NCBI GenBank assembly: GCA_019670725.1
Contig: AP024629.1
Coordinates: 4,379,180 to 4,443,179 of the forward strand
Direction of reading: 5' to 3'
Source of the DNA: Alphaproteobacteria bacterium SO-S41
Lineage (GTDB): Bacteria > Pseudomonadota > Alphaproteobacteria > Micropepsales > Micropepsaceae
DNA length: 64,000 nucleotides
The notes beneath the pieces were generated by a model. It made no database searches. It was not told the origin of the DNA and worked only from the letters and a program-made list of their open reading frames with translations. The translations under genes and the position numbers were made by a program. Shown piece by piece: positions 8,744 through 17,955 of the stretch; within the stretch, counting starts at the first letter, position 1, and every line of letters starts with the position of its first letter.

Positions 8744-9362
8744 AGATGTCGCGCTCGCCTTCGCCGTCGCCCGCCCAGCCGCCGAGATCGAGCGCGGCGC
8801 GGGTGGGGAGGAAGCGGAAGCAGGCCTCGGCGAGCGCCGTGCGGCCCTCGCGCGCCAGCATCATGTCGAGCGTCGCCTTGACCTTGTGGAGATGCAGCAC
8901 GTCGGAGGCGGCGTAGTCGACCTGGTCCTTCGACAGCGTCGCGGCCGCCCAGTCGGAGCTTTGCGAGGCCTTGGAGAGATCGACGCCGGTCAGCTCCTTC
9001 ACCAGGTCCTTCAGCCCGTGCTTGTCGGTATAGGTGCGGGCGAGCTTGGAGGCGATCTTGGTGCAGTAGATCGGCGCGGTGTCTATGCCGAGGTGATGCT
9101 TCATCGTCGCGACGTCGAAGCGGGCATAGTGGAAGATTTTGGTGACCGACGTGTCCGCCATCAGCGCCTTCAGGCGCGGCGCGTCATAGACGCCGGGCGC
9201 GCCGAACTTGACGAGATGCGCATCGCCATCGCCCGCTGACAGCTGGACGAGGCAGAGCCGGTCGCGGCGGGGCTTCAGCCCCAGTGTTTCGGTGTCGACG
9301 GCGACGAGCTTGCCGAGATCGAGCCCCTCGGGGAGGTCGCCATGGTGGAGATGATTGGCCAT
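8733..9362 (-). CDS. rnd: Ribonuclease D, short form
   Basis: 3'-5' exoribonuclease of the DEDDy class that trims tRNA and other stable RNA precursors. Exo I is VAVDTETLGL (catalytic Asp and Glu), Exo II is FHYARFDVATM, and Exo III is QVDYAASDVLHL, with the tyrosine and last aspartate in place. At 209 residues it ends right after the nuclease domain and lacks the HRDC domains of E. coli RNase D, as is common in Alphaproteobacteria. It starts the minus-strand run towards the lpt genes. Confidence 0.93.
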   Translation of the reverse strand: MANHLHHGDLPEGLDLGKLVAVDTETLGLKPRRDRLCLVQLSAGDGDAHLVKFGAPGVYDAPRLKALMADTSVTKIFHYARFDVATMKHHLGIDTAPIYCTKIASKLARTYTDKHGLKDLVKELTGVDLSKASQSSDWAAATLSKDQVDYAASDVLHLHKVKATLDMMLAREGRTALAEACFRFLPTRAALDLGGWAGDGEGERDIFAH

Positions 9363-9410
9363 GTCCGCTGCGTGCCGCGCCGGGGCGGGGAAGTCAATCA
9401 GGCGCCGCGC

Positions 9411-10982
9411 TCAGTGGCATTCGAGATCGAGGCGAGCGTCGGAGAAATCGAGCCTTTCCAGCGCGTCCGGCGCGGCAAAGACGTAATAGGCCCCGGCATC
9501 ACCCCAACACCACTGCATGGCGTCGTCGGTGGCGATCTGGAACACCAGCAGCTCGCGGGCCGGGCCGATTTCGGCATCGGACTGCAGCCCGTCGTGATAG
9601 CCGCCGATGCGGTGCGGACGATTGCTGTAGAGGCTGCGCCAATGCGGCTCGAACGCCGCCACAACAGCCGGCGGGATCAGGGCGCGACGGGCCGGATCGA
9701 CATAGTAGTCGGCGACCAGCTCGCCGATGCCGGTGCGCTGGCCGCTGAGCAGGCGCGTCTCGATCTCTTCGAAACTCACATGGAGGCGTTCCCCGCCACG
9801 CTCCACCCATCGGAAGACCCAGGAAGAGACCGTGTCCTGTTGCAGGCGGGTTTCGAGCGCCGCCCAGCCTTCGGCCGACAGGGGCGTGTCGAGGTCGTGG
9901 GCGAGAACAGATGCGCGTTCGGCGGCGACGCGTGCGGCCGCCTCGGTGCGCCAGCGTCGCCGCGCGTCGTCCTCATGCCGCAAGGCCGCGATGACGGAAT
10001 CGGGCGTGACGTTTGCGGTGAGGAAGGCGGCCAGCGCCGCCCGTTCGCGCCCGCGCTTTGCGGCACCCGCGCGCAAGTGGGCGCGGCGGGCGCGCTCCGC
10101 TTCATCCGCGGGTTCGGGACCCTCCAGCCGGGCGCGATGCGTCTCCGCCCAGGCGGCTTCCCTGGCGTCGAGATCGGACAGGATGGTCGTGAGATAGCCC
10201 GGCTCGTTCATCCACTCGACGAGGCGGGCGGGGATTTGCAGCTCCGGCCAGGGCTTGGCCAGCGACCGCGCGAGGCCGTCGAGGACATAGAGCGCGCCGC
10301 GCCAAGAAAACGGCGCGGGATCGGGCGGCCTCTGCCGGTCGGGCGCTACAGGCGCGCCCTCGTAAAGGATTGCCGCGAAGTTCTCCGGCGCGACCAGCGT
10401 GCGGCCGTTCTCGATACGCGCGGCGTTCGGAACGGTGACGAGATCGACCGGCCAGCGGCGCCAGAGCGATGGCACATCCGCGGGAGAACGGCAGTGGTCA
10501 TAGCTGGGGCCGGTATAGACTCCGTCATGGACCGGACCGAGATCGGCCGGCGGCGGGCGCTCCGCGCCGAGCGTTGCGGTGTGGAGGATGCGGAAAGCAT
10601 CCGGTCCATCCGGCACGCCCTGATTGGGATCGACGAAGAACAAGAGCCAGCCGCGGCGCGGCCCCAGCCCGCCCCACAGCGCGGCCGGAAGATCGGCGCA
10701 GGCGATCTGGGCAAGGAAATGCAGCGGCCGGGCGCCGCGGTCCGGATATTCCGCCGAGACCGAACGCGGCCACTCGATCGTGGCGGGCATCATGGGCAGA
10801 CCGCCCAGCCAGGACCGCGGCGCTTCGGCGCGGAGCGGGATCTGGCGGCGCAAAATGACGGAGACGGTCTCGGCGGTCCGGCGCGGCGGCGGTGGCGCGG
10901 CGACAGGCCGGGCGGGCGATGATCCCCGCCCAAAGAGACGCCCCATGAGGCCGCGGACCCCGGATGCCTTCGGTTCTGCCAA
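9411..10982 (-). CDS. DUF1963 (YwqG-like) protein
   Basis: A 523-residue soluble protein. The N-terminal half has the DUF1963 features SWLGGLPMMP, then PLHFLAQIACADLP and GWLLFFVDPN. The C-terminal end repeats a related block (HRIGGYHDGLQSD, LLVFQIATDD, AYYVFAAPDALERLDF), as in YwqG proteins. A basic, proline-rich leader precedes the domain and the middle third is alpha-helical and Arg/Ala-rich. The start is TTG at 10982 with AGGGGG upstream; ATG at 10946 is possible. Molecular function of the family is not established. Confidence 0.8.
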   Translation of the reverse strand: MAEPKASGVRGLMGRLFGRGSSPARPVAAPPPPRRTAETVSVILRRQIPLRAEAPRSWLGGLPMMPATIEWPRSVSAEYPDRGARPLHFLAQIACADLPAALWGGLGPRRGWLLFFVDPNQGVPDGPDAFRILHTATLGAERPPPADLGPVHDGVYTGPSYDHCRSPADVPSLWRRWPVDLVTVPNAARIENGRTLVAPENFAAILYEGAPVAPDRQRPPDPAPFSWRGALYVLDGLARSLAKPWPELQIPARLVEWMNEPGYLTTILSDLDAREAAWAETHRARLEGPEPADEAERARRAHLRAGAAKRGRERAALAAFLTANVTPDSVIAALRHEDDARRRWRTEAAARVAAERASVLAHDLDTPLSAEGWAALETRLQQDTVSSWVFRWVERGGERLHVSFEEIETRLLSGQRTGIGELVADYYVDPARRALIPPAVVAAFEPHWRSLYSNRPHRIGGYHDGLQSDAEIGPARELLVFQIATDDAMQWCWGDAGAYYVFAAPDALERLDFSDARLDLECH

Positions 10983-11041
10983 GACGCTGCCCCCTGCCGG
11001 GCAGCATTCTAGGCGGCTGCGATGTCGGATTCGTTTAAGAG

Positions 11042-11069
11042 CCGGCCAAAGGTCTAAGAGACCGGCCGG
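11042..11069. terminator. Stem-loop at the end of the catabolic operon
   Basis: CCGGCC-AAA-GGTC pairs with GACC-GGCCGG around a TAAGA loop. It lies about 60 bp beyond the last operon gene (minus strand). No T-run follows on either strand, so Rho-independent action is doubtful. Confidence 0.35.
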
Positions 11070-11129
11070 AAAATGGCGCTGCGCCGACCAGGATCGCTAC
11101 CGGCTTATCTGCGAGCCAGACTGACGAGG

Positions 11130-11906
11130 TCAGACCGCAGGCGACAGGCCGCCATCGACATTGATCGCGGTTCCCGTGATGTAGGAGGACGCTTCGGACG
11201 CCAGGAACAGCGCAGCGGAGGCAAATTCCTCGGCCCGCCCGACACGTCCCAGGGGCGCACGCTTGCCCAGATCCTGGAGCACCTCGTCGATCGGTTTTGC
11301 GGACCGCTCGGCCATCCGCACCCATTGGTCGCTCTCGATCAATCCGACGAGCAGTGCGTTGACGAGGACATTGTGCGGCGCGCCTTCGCCGGCCAGCACT
11401 TTGGTGAGCGCCATCCCGGCCGCACGCGACACCGAGGTCGGCGCCGACCGCGCAGACGGCGTCTTGGCGGCGGTGGCGAGGACGTTGATCACCCTGCCCC
11501 AGCGGCGTTCCTGCATTTGCGGCCAGACCAGCCGGGCAAAGCGGATCGCCGCGAACAGCTTGAGATCCAGATCCTGCTGCCACATCGCATCGGTGACCGT
11601 CTCGAACGGTCCCGACATCGACACGCCGGCATTGTTCACGAGGATGTCGATGCGGCCAAGCGCCGTCATGACCTCATTGTAGCCGCTGGTGACGCCCGCA
11701 TCCGTCGCCACGTCGCACGCCGCCGTCACGACGCGGCCTTGGCCGACCGCCGAGATGTCTTCAGCGGCCGCCTTCAACCCGGCGGCATCGCGCGCGACGA
11801 TCGCGACATCGGCGCCCGCCGCCGCAAATGCCTTGGCCGTCGCCAGGCCGAGGCCCTTGCTGCCGCCGGTGATGAGCGCGACGCGCCCTGAAAGGCTGAT
11901 GTCCAT
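11130..11906 (-). CDS. SDR-family protein with altered catalytic tetrad
   Basis: Rossmann-fold short-chain dehydrogenase homologue, 258 residues. The cofactor motif TGGSKGLG (about 13-20), NNAG, and the C-terminal GTAINVDGG are all present. However, the position of the catalytic YxxxK reads TSVSR, the catalytic serine region reads VLATAAKTPS, and the helix asparagine is Asp/Leu. It can probably bind NAD(P) but may not do standard dehydrogenase chemistry. It is the last gene of the ten-gene catabolic operon; a role in the same pathway is inferred from position. Confidence 0.85.
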   Translation of the reverse strand: MDISLSGRVALITGGSKGLGLATAKAFAAAGADVAIVARDAAGLKAAAEDISAVGQGRVVTAACDVATDAGVTSGYNEVMTALGRIDILVNNAGVSMSGPFETVTDAMWQQDLDLKLFAAIRFARLVWPQMQERRWGRVINVLATAAKTPSARSAPTSVSRAAGMALTKVLAGEGAPHNVLVNALLVGLIESDQWVRMAERSAKPIDEVLQDLGKRAPLGRVGRAEEFASAALFLASEASSYITGTAINVDGGLSPAV

Positions 11907-12041
11907 TGCGAGTCCTCGAAGGCTTTGCAGGCGGCGGCTATGACGGCTGCGCGATCATAGGTGAATGTATCCGCCGTCTCCAGACGCGCTATCCGACCGA
12001 CCAGGCGTATCGGTTTCGCCCTTGCCCTTGTCTCTCGACGG

Positions 12042-13208
12042 CTACCGTGAGAGCAATTCGACGACGGCCGTGCCGCGCGTCGTGCGTTCGCCGCGCTGGT
12101 TGTCGATCCAGAGTTCGAGATCGACGAGATGGCGGCCGTTCTCAACGCGCTTGCCCGTCACCTTGCCCGTGCACCAGCTGAGATCGCCGACAAGGTTGGG
12201 GGCGCGGAGCTGGACCGAGATTTCGCGCAAGATCGCGTCGTCGCCCATCCAGTCGGTGACGAGGTGCACCATGTCGTCATAGCGCATCGGGCCTTCGTCA
12301 TAGGCGCGGGGGATGCCGCTCTGGCGCGCGAAATAGTCGTCCCAATGCGCGGCGACCCAGTTGTCCTCGACATTGCTCTCGGCATTGACGAGGCGAGCAG
12401 AGGGATTGGCGAGCAGTTCGAGGTGCTTTACGCGGTTGGTGTAGTAGATATCGGCCTTGCCCATGAAGAACGCCGCGATATCCGTGACCGTCAGCGGCCC
12501 CTTGGCGATCTTGATCAGCGCTTCTCCGACTTCGGTATCCTGCCAGTAGCGCGCCGTCGCGCCGCGGCGCTGTTCGGCCTCCTTACGATAGTGGGCGGAG
12601 AGCGCCTCCATCTCCTCCGACGTGTAGCGCGCGGGCGGGATGTCGAGGTATTTGCGGTTCTCGCGCGCCCCGCCGCGTTCCATGCGGATGATCGACTGGT
12701 AGACGGTCGCCACCACCTCGTCGCGCTGGTTGAAATAAACCAACTTGTTGACGAGCTCGATCGACCGTCCCGCCATTGAGCTTTTCCGTTCGATCACGTC
12801 GTGAGGGCCTGCCTGCGATCGCAACTGGTCGCCGATGCGCACGGGCTGTTCAAAGACGATACGGGTGCCGGAGATCATCGCAAAAACGCCCTTCAGGACG
12901 TCCTCGCCCATGAAGGTGACTTTGCCGGCGTCGATGGGTTCGATGACAGAGCGCGGGGTTTCCGACCAGCCCTCCAGCAGCATGCGCGGCGGCGCGATAA
13001 CGCCCTTCCAGCGGGTCTTCGACGCGTAGTCTTCGTCCCAGAAGAGCGGGTTGTCGTCGCCGACCGAGGCGATGAAGCGGATGATCGATGTCCGCGTATA
13101 GGGATCGGATGGCGGGCTCATCTCCGAGCGATTGCCGATGCGCGAGCGGAGAACCGCGAGCGCTTCGTCGGTGATCTTGCCGTACATCCAGTCATTGCCG
13201 GTGGTCAT
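12042..13208 (-). CDS. FAS1-like/MaoC-type acyl dehydratase, paralogue 1
   Basis: A 388-residue double-hotdog protein. The N-terminal half has the MaoC-like strip IASVGDDNPLFWDEDYA followed by GVIAPP; the usual hydratase His after NP is Phe. The C-terminal half carries IPRAYDEGPMRYDDMVHLV and DWMGDD, the block conserved in this family. Members hydrate or dehydrate acyl-CoA in beta-oxidation-like routes. It is related throughout its length to the protein at 15116-16288. It lies between the two SDR genes in the operon and is 10 bp from the upstream one. Confidence 0.8.
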   Translation of the reverse strand: MTTGNDWMYGKITDEALAVLRSRIGNRSEMSPPSDPYTRTSIIRFIASVGDDNPLFWDEDYASKTRWKGVIAPPRMLLEGWSETPRSVIEPIDAGKVTFMGEDVLKGVFAMISGTRIVFEQPVRIGDQLRSQAGPHDVIERKSSMAGRSIELVNKLVYFNQRDEVVATVYQSIIRMERGGARENRKYLDIPPARYTSEEMEALSAHYRKEAEQRRGATARYWQDTEVGEALIKIAKGPLTVTDIAAFFMGKADIYYTNRVKHLELLANPSARLVNAESNVEDNWVAAHWDDYFARQSGIPRAYDEGPMRYDDMVHLVTDWMGDDAILREISVQLRAPNLVGDLSWCTGKVTGKRVENGRHLVDLELWIDNQRGERTTRGTAVVELLSR

Positions 13209-13217
13209 CGGCGGTCC

Positions 13218-14105
13218 TCATTTGCATTTCTGTGGGGCGTGTCGCGGCGCGGCGTCCGCCTGGTTTCGCGTCGGCAGACCGTCACGCACGGGGTGGAAGG
13301 GCTGCCGCAGGGCGGTCGAGCGCGGCAGGCGAGCGCCGCCATCGAGCACGGCGACATGGCCAGTCATATAGGCGGCGTAGGACGAGCAGAGATAAGTGGC
13401 GAGCCAGGCGGCCTCGTGGATCTGCCCTACCCGGCCGAGCGGGATCGTATCGCCGATGGTTTCCGTGAAGTGGACCCGGCCGTCTTTTGCCTCCGGCGAG
13501 TCGTCGTCATGGGGAAAAATGCCGGGGCAGAGCGCGTTCACGCGAATGCCGTCGCGCGCCCATTCGACGGCGAGGGACTTCGTGAGATTGATGAGGCCGG
13601 CCTTGGCGGCGGCGCTGGCCGCGACGCCGGGACCGCCGTCGAGGCCAGGCCCGGAGACGATGTTGAGGATCGCGCCCGGCCGGCGCGCAGCCAGCGCCTG
13701 GCGCGCGAAGACCTGAGCGCAGGCGAACGAGCCCTTCAGAACGCGGTCGACAATCGTGCTCCAGCCATTAGCACTGAGCGTTTCCGCGGGGGCGTAGAAG
13801 TTCGCGGCGGCGTTGTTGACGAGGATGTCGAAGGGGCCGTGCGCGGCGAACGCCGACTCGATGGTCTCCGGCTGGAGCGTGTCGAGAAAGACCTCCGCGC
13901 CGGTCAGGCCTTTAACCGTGAAGGCCGCAAGACCCTTGGCCCGGTTGTCCGCGTTCCGGCTGGCGAGAACGACATGCGCGCCAAGCCGCGCGAAAGCGAG
14001 CGCCATCCCGAGACCGAGCCCCGTGCCGCCGCCCGTGACGAGCACCCGCGTGCCGGCCATGCAATCCGGCGGCAGCATCGGGGCGACGGCTTGGAGCGCG
14101 GCCAT
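13218..14105 (-). CDS. SDR resembling 2,4-dienoyl-CoA reductase
   Basis: A 295-residue NAD(P)-dependent SDR. The cofactor loop is TGGGTGLGLGMA, then DILVNNAAANFYAPAETLS, and SAAAKAGLINLTKSLAVEW. The Tyr of YxxxK is replaced by Ser while Lys is kept, and NNAAxNF with AAKAG is the pattern of peroxisomal/bacterial 2,4-dienoyl-CoA reductases, which use a different tyrosine. A reductive step on an unsaturated acyl-CoA is therefore likely. ATG 14105 lies 4 bp after the cyclase stop; an upstream ATG (14150) would overlap that gene. The C-terminus has about 30 extra basic residues. Confidence 0.8.
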   Translation of the reverse strand: MAALQAVAPMLPPDCMAGTRVLVTGGGTGLGLGMALAFARLGAHVVLASRNADNRAKGLAAFTVKGLTGAEVFLDTLQPETIESAFAAHGPFDILVNNAAANFYAPAETLSANGWSTIVDRVLKGSFACAQVFARQALAARRPGAILNIVSGPGLDGGPGVAASAAAKAGLINLTKSLAVEWARDGIRVNALCPGIFPHDDDSPEAKDGRVHFTETIGDTIPLGRVGQIHEAAWLATYLCSSYAAYMTGHVAVLDGGARLPRSTALRQPFHPVRDGLPTRNQADAAPRHAPQKCK

Positions 14106-14109
14106 CGTG

Positions 14110-15114
14110 CTAGATCGTCGCGACGGGCGAAACGGGCGAGCCGACTGCACCCGGCAGGCGCAAGGGCGGCGCGGTTAGCAGGAAGGTATGGCGGTTTCGC
14201 GCGCGGAGCGCCTCGGCGAGCGGGGTCAGCCACCAGTATTCGGCGAGCGGCAGGCCAAGCTTGAAAAGGCAGTGCTCGTGCAGCGGCATCAGCGTCGTCG
14301 TCTCGCCGTCCTTGGGCCGGCGGAAGGTTTCAACCGCGACCGTGTCGGCGGCGATCGCAGCGATGCCCGAACGGGAAATCCAGTTCAGCAATTCGCCGTC
14401 ACGGCCATCGAGTTCGGCGCCGAGACCGCGCAGCACCTTGCCGTCTGGGTGGCCCGCCATGTCGTAGATCGTCTGGGCGTAGCCGGTGTGGAGGCAGATG
14501 ATGTCGCCCGATTTGATCTCGAGCTTGTCGGCATCCAGCACATGCATAAGGTCGGCGTAACTGACGGAGCGGCGACCAGGGCCGAAATGACGGTTGAAGT
14601 CGATGAGCACGCCACGGGTCTGGATACAGGCGGCGGCGTAAGTCTCGATGCCGAGCTTCTGTGCCCCGCCATCGCCGTGCTGATGAACGTCAACGCCGGC
14701 GCGCCAGCCGTTGTAGTAGACGATCTCCGCCTCGCCATCGTCGTCGGCATCAAAGCGGTAGCCCATGTGGCACAGGCCATCCCATTGGGTGGAATATTGC
14801 AGCGACATGGTGACGGCGTCGTCGCACAGGATATCGACGGCGCCTGGATAGTCGTGTGCCATCTCGTGGTTCATGTGCGGGTGATCGTGGGGACCGGTCG
14901 CGAAGAGCTTCGGCCCGGAACGGTTCGGGTTGGTGCCGCCGCCCGGAAGGTTGAGCGGCAGGCTGAGGCAAAAGGCGAGACCGTCCTGCACTTCCGCGAC
15001 ACCGCGCCTCACGGCCTGCGGCGTGATGAGGTTGAGGCGGCCGATCTCGTCATCGTCGCCAAACTCCCCCCAGTTGGAGCCTTCCGGCCGGTTCTTCCAG
15101 CGCTTCGTCCCCAT
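14110..15114 (-). CDS. Cyclase-family (PF04199) metal-dependent hydrolase
   Basis: A 334-residue member of the long form of the cyclase/kynurenine-formamidase-like superfamily. The metal-binding strip appears as STQWDGLCHMGYR (about residues 107-119), and downstream DIICLHTGYA and AIAADTVAVE blocks match the fold. Proteins of this family hydrolyse amides, lactones or cyclic intermediates using Zn or Mn. Within a CoA-dependent operon it may open a ring or lactone; that is inference. Its stop is 4 bp from the dienoyl-reductase-like gene and its start 1 bp after the stop of the preceding gene. Confidence 0.8.
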   Translation of the reverse strand: MGTKRWKNRPEGSNWGEFGDDDEIGRLNLITPQAVRRGVAEVQDGLAFCLSLPLNLPGGGTNPNRSGPKLFATGPHDHPHMNHEMAHDYPGAVDILCDDAVTMSLQYSTQWDGLCHMGYRFDADDDGEAEIVYYNGWRAGVDVHQHGDGGAQKLGIETYAAACIQTRGVLIDFNRHFGPGRRSVSYADLMHVLDADKLEIKSGDIICLHTGYAQTIYDMAGHPDGKVLRGLGAELDGRDGELLNWISRSGIAAIAADTVAVETFRRPKDGETTTLMPLHEHCLFKLGLPLAEYWWLTPLAEALRARNRHTFLLTAPPLRLPGAVGSPVSPVATI

Positions 15115-15115
15115 G

Positions 15116-16288
15116 TCAGCGACCCTTCTTCGGCAGCTTGACGGTTCCTCGGCCGCGTGCGGTCACCTGGTCGAGCTGATTGGTCGCCGTGATGTCGACG
15201 ACAACGGTTCCGGCCTCTTCGTCGACCTTGGCGATTTCGCCGGTCAGCCAGGTGACGTCGTTGATGATGTTCGGCTTCAGCAGGCGGAATTCGAGCTCGG
15301 TCAGCGCGCCGTGATCGCCCATCCAGTCGGTGAGCAGATGCGCAAACCAGGAGAACCGCTGCGAGCCGAAGTCGTAGCCGCCGGGCAGGCCGCTGAGGCG
15401 CGCATAGGCGGCGTCCCAGTGCGGCGACTCGTAATTGTCGGTCACGCCGGAGTCGGGATGCACCATGCGGATGCCGGGGTGCAGGTTGAGGAGCGAATAG
15501 GCCATGCGGTTGGTCGCATTCAGACCGCTACCCCAGCCCAGCAGGAAACCGATGATGTTGTTGACGGTTAGAGGGCCCTTGAGCATCGGACCGAGCTTGT
15601 CCCCCTGGCGCACGTCCTCGACATAACGGGGCTCGGCACCGCGGCGGAGCGCCTTGGCCTCGTTGATATAGTGCTGTTCGAAGCGCTCGCGGTCCGCGTC
15701 GGTGTATTTGGCAAGCGGGCGATCGAGATAGGTGCTCTTGGAGCGGGTCGCGGCGCGCTCGAAGCGTTTGATCGTGTGCCAGATTTCCGCGACCGTCTCG
15801 CCGGTATCGGTAATGAGCGGCATGCGCTCGACCTGCGTAACCGAACGCCCACCGAACTGGCCGCCTTCGTTCACGGTCACTTCGACGAGTTCGGTGGTGG
15901 CGTGAATTTTCTCGCCAAGCTGAACCTGGCGGTGCCATTTCCAGCGCTCGCCCGCCCAGAGGCCAAGCACGCCGGGCAGCAGGAATTCCGTCGAGGCGCG
16001 GCCGTGTTCGGGCTGCAGGCGCGGGCCGTTGGTGTGGCTGTAAAGATAGGTCGGCGGCGGCGTGATCGCACCTTGCGGCGAGGCCTTGGCATAATCCTCG
16101 TCCCACCACAGCGGATTGTCGTCACCGACGCCGAGCGCAAAGTGCCAGACATTGTCCTTAGTCACTTCCGAATTCCAATGCGGGACGGGACGCGGCTTGT
16201 TCAACCAGGAACGCATCTCCACCAGCGCCTGATCGGTGATCCGGCCGTTTTCCCACTCGATGTCGTCACGGTCTTCGATCGCGGACAT
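15116..16288 (-). CDS. FAS1-like/MaoC-type acyl dehydratase, paralogue 2
   Basis: A 390-residue homologue of the 12042-13208 protein. The same landmarks occur in order: ITDQALVEMR, ALGVGDDNPLWWDEDYA, GAITPPPTYLY, KGPLTVNNIIGF, then GLPGGYDFGSQRFSWFAHLL and DWMGDHG. Two such genes in one operon suggest either two hydration steps or a heteromeric enzyme, as known for steroid side-chain MaoC-type hydratases. It lies 41 bp downstream of the acyl-CoA ligase. Confidence 0.8.
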   Translation of the reverse strand: MSAIEDRDDIEWENGRITDQALVEMRSWLNKPRPVPHWNSEVTKDNVWHFALGVGDDNPLWWDEDYAKASPQGAITPPPTYLYSHTNGPRLQPEHGRASTEFLLPGVLGLWAGERWKWHRQVQLGEKIHATTELVEVTVNEGGQFGGRSVTQVERMPLITDTGETVAEIWHTIKRFERAATRSKSTYLDRPLAKYTDADRERFEQHYINEAKALRRGAEPRYVEDVRQGDKLGPMLKGPLTVNNIIGFLLGWGSGLNATNRMAYSLLNLHPGIRMVHPDSGVTDNYESPHWDAAYARLSGLPGGYDFGSQRFSWFAHLLTDWMGDHGALTELEFRLLKPNIINDVTWLTGEIAKVDEEAGTVVVDITATNQLDQVTARGRGTVKLPKKGR

Positions 16289-16329
16289 GCCGACTGCCTT
16301 TCAAAAATATGCGGGTATCGATCGCGGCG

Positions 16330-17955
16330 TCAGGCCACGAATTTTTTCGCGATCGCCTTGAGATCCTGCTTGCGGATCTTGCCGATCGGCGTGCGCGGCA
16401 TTTCGCCGATGATCTCGACCCGCTCCGGCGTCTTCTGCTTGGCCATGCCGATCTGCTGAAAATAGGTCAGCGCATCGGCGACGGTGAACGATTTGGCGCC
16501 GTCGTTCAGCACGATGAAGGCCAGGACCTTCTCGCCCATCACCTTGTCGGGCAGCGGCACGACGGCGACTTCGCTGACCGCGGGATGCTGGAAGAGCGCT
16601 TCTTCCACCTCGCGTGACGAGATGTTCTCGCCGCCACGGATGATGATGTCCTTCTTGCGGTCGGTGATCGAGAGATAGCCGTCCTTGTCGAGCCGGCCGA
16701 CATCGCCCGTCTTGAACCAGATATTGTCGACGAAAGAGTCGGCGTTCTTGACCGGATCAGTATAGCCGACGATCAGCTCGGGCCCGTTCGACCAGATCTC
16801 GCCCTCCTCGCCCGGCGCGACATCCTTGCCGTCGTCGTCGACGAGCCGGACGGTGATGCCGCGCAGCAGGCGGCCATCGGTGAAGGCGCGCTGGCGGTCG
16901 GGATCGGCGGTCTTGGCGGCGCTGATGGTCGGATGCTCGGTCGAGCCGTAGCAGCGGCAGCTCTTGGCGCCGCGCTCGAGGCCGGCCTCCACCAAAGCAG
17001 GCGTCACGTTGGTCGCGCCGATGATGTAGGTCTGCAGCGACGCGAGGCTGAGATGCTTGGCGTCGGCGGACTCGATCATGCCCGCCAGGTGGAAGGGCGT
17101 GCCGCCGGAGCGCGTGACCTTGTAGGTCGCGATCGCTTCTACCGCGACGTCGCGGTCCCACTCGTCCATCACATAGGCTTCCTCCCCCGTGAAGAAGGGC
17201 CGAACCATCGCCAGCAGACCGGCGGTATGACCAGCCGGCATCATATTCAGTCCGACCGGGTGATCCTCGCCCGTATAGCAATCGGATTCCCACTCCGCGC
17301 CCAGCGTATTGTGGGTGTGGCGGGCGCCCTTGGGGTCCGCCGTCGTGCCTGACGTATAGAGAATGAAGCAGACATCGTCCGGGCGGTTAGGGCCGTGCTC
17401 GGCCGGCGCCTTGCCGCGGGCGGCGAAATCCGTCCAGCTTTCGAAGCGCGGATCAATGACGTCGTCGTCGACCATCACGACCTTGTCGGCGAGGCCGGCG
17501 TCGAGCATTTCGTGCGCGATCGGGCGGAAGTCTTTGCCCTTCCACACGCCCGGGCAGACCAGGACGCGGGCGTTGCAGTTCTTCATGATGAAGCTGACTT
17601 CGCGCACGCCGAAGATCGTCACCATCGGCACGATGATGAAACCGGCATGAAGACCGGCGAGATAACACATCAGACATTCGTGCCAGCTCGGCAGCATGAC
17701 GGCGATGCGTTCGCCGCGTTTGACGCCGAGATCGAGAAAGGCGGACGCGATGCGCTGGCTCTCGGCGACCGCGGCGCCGAGCGTGGTGCGGTAGCCACGG
17801 GTCTTGGAGAGATAAAGCAGCGTCGTGTCCGGCCAGGCCGCGACGTTGCGCTCGATGCGACGGCCGAGGGTATCGGCACTGTAGAGACCGAGCTCGTACC
17901 AGCTGCGGCCGTCCGGTGCCGTGTGATAGATCAGCGGGGCTTCGACAATGCTCAT
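16330..17955 (-). CDS. AMP-forming acyl-CoA synthetase
   Basis: Activates a carboxylic acid to its CoA thioester with ATP, the entry step of the locus. 541 residues. The ANL motifs are complete: YTSGTTADPKGA (P-loop), CYGSTEHPT (A4/A5), WFKTGDVGRLDKDGY, DRKKDIIIRGGENIS (hinge) and PRTPIGKIRK with the catalytic lysine near the C-terminus. Start 17955 overlaps the MFS stop by ATGA; longer readings upstream run antisense-like into the MFS gene. The acid substrate cannot be read from sequence. Confidence 0.93.
   Translation of the reverse strand: MSIVEAPLIYHTAPDGRSWYELGLYSADTLGRRIERNVAAWPDTTLLYLSKTRGYRTTLGAAVAESQRIASAFLDLGVKRGERIAVMLPSWHECLMCYLAGLHAGFIIVPMVTIFGVREVSFIMKNCNARVLVCPGVWKGKDFRPIAHEMLDAGLADKVVMVDDDVIDPRFESWTDFAARGKAPAEHGPNRPDDVCFILYTSGTTADPKGARHTHNTLGAEWESDCYTGEDHPVGLNMMPAGHTAGLLAMVRPFFTGEEAYVMDEWDRDVAVEAIATYKVTRSGGTPFHLAGMIESADAKHLSLASLQTYIIGATNVTPALVEAGLERGAKSCRCYGSTEHPTISAAKTADPDRQRAFTDGRLLRGITVRLVDDDGKDVAPGEEGEIWSNGPELIVGYTDPVKNADSFVDNIWFKTGDVGRLDKDGYLSITDRKKDIIIRGGENISSREVEEALFQHPAVSEVAVVPLPDKVMGEKVLAFIVLNDGAKSFTVADALTYFQQIGMAKQKTPERVEIIGEMPRTPIGKIRKQDLKAIAKKFVA

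Noticed and set aside
10983..11129. Possible left attachment site of the catabolic locus
   Set aside because: I looked for a copy of the tRNA-Leu 3' end here and found none; only a stem-loop is present.
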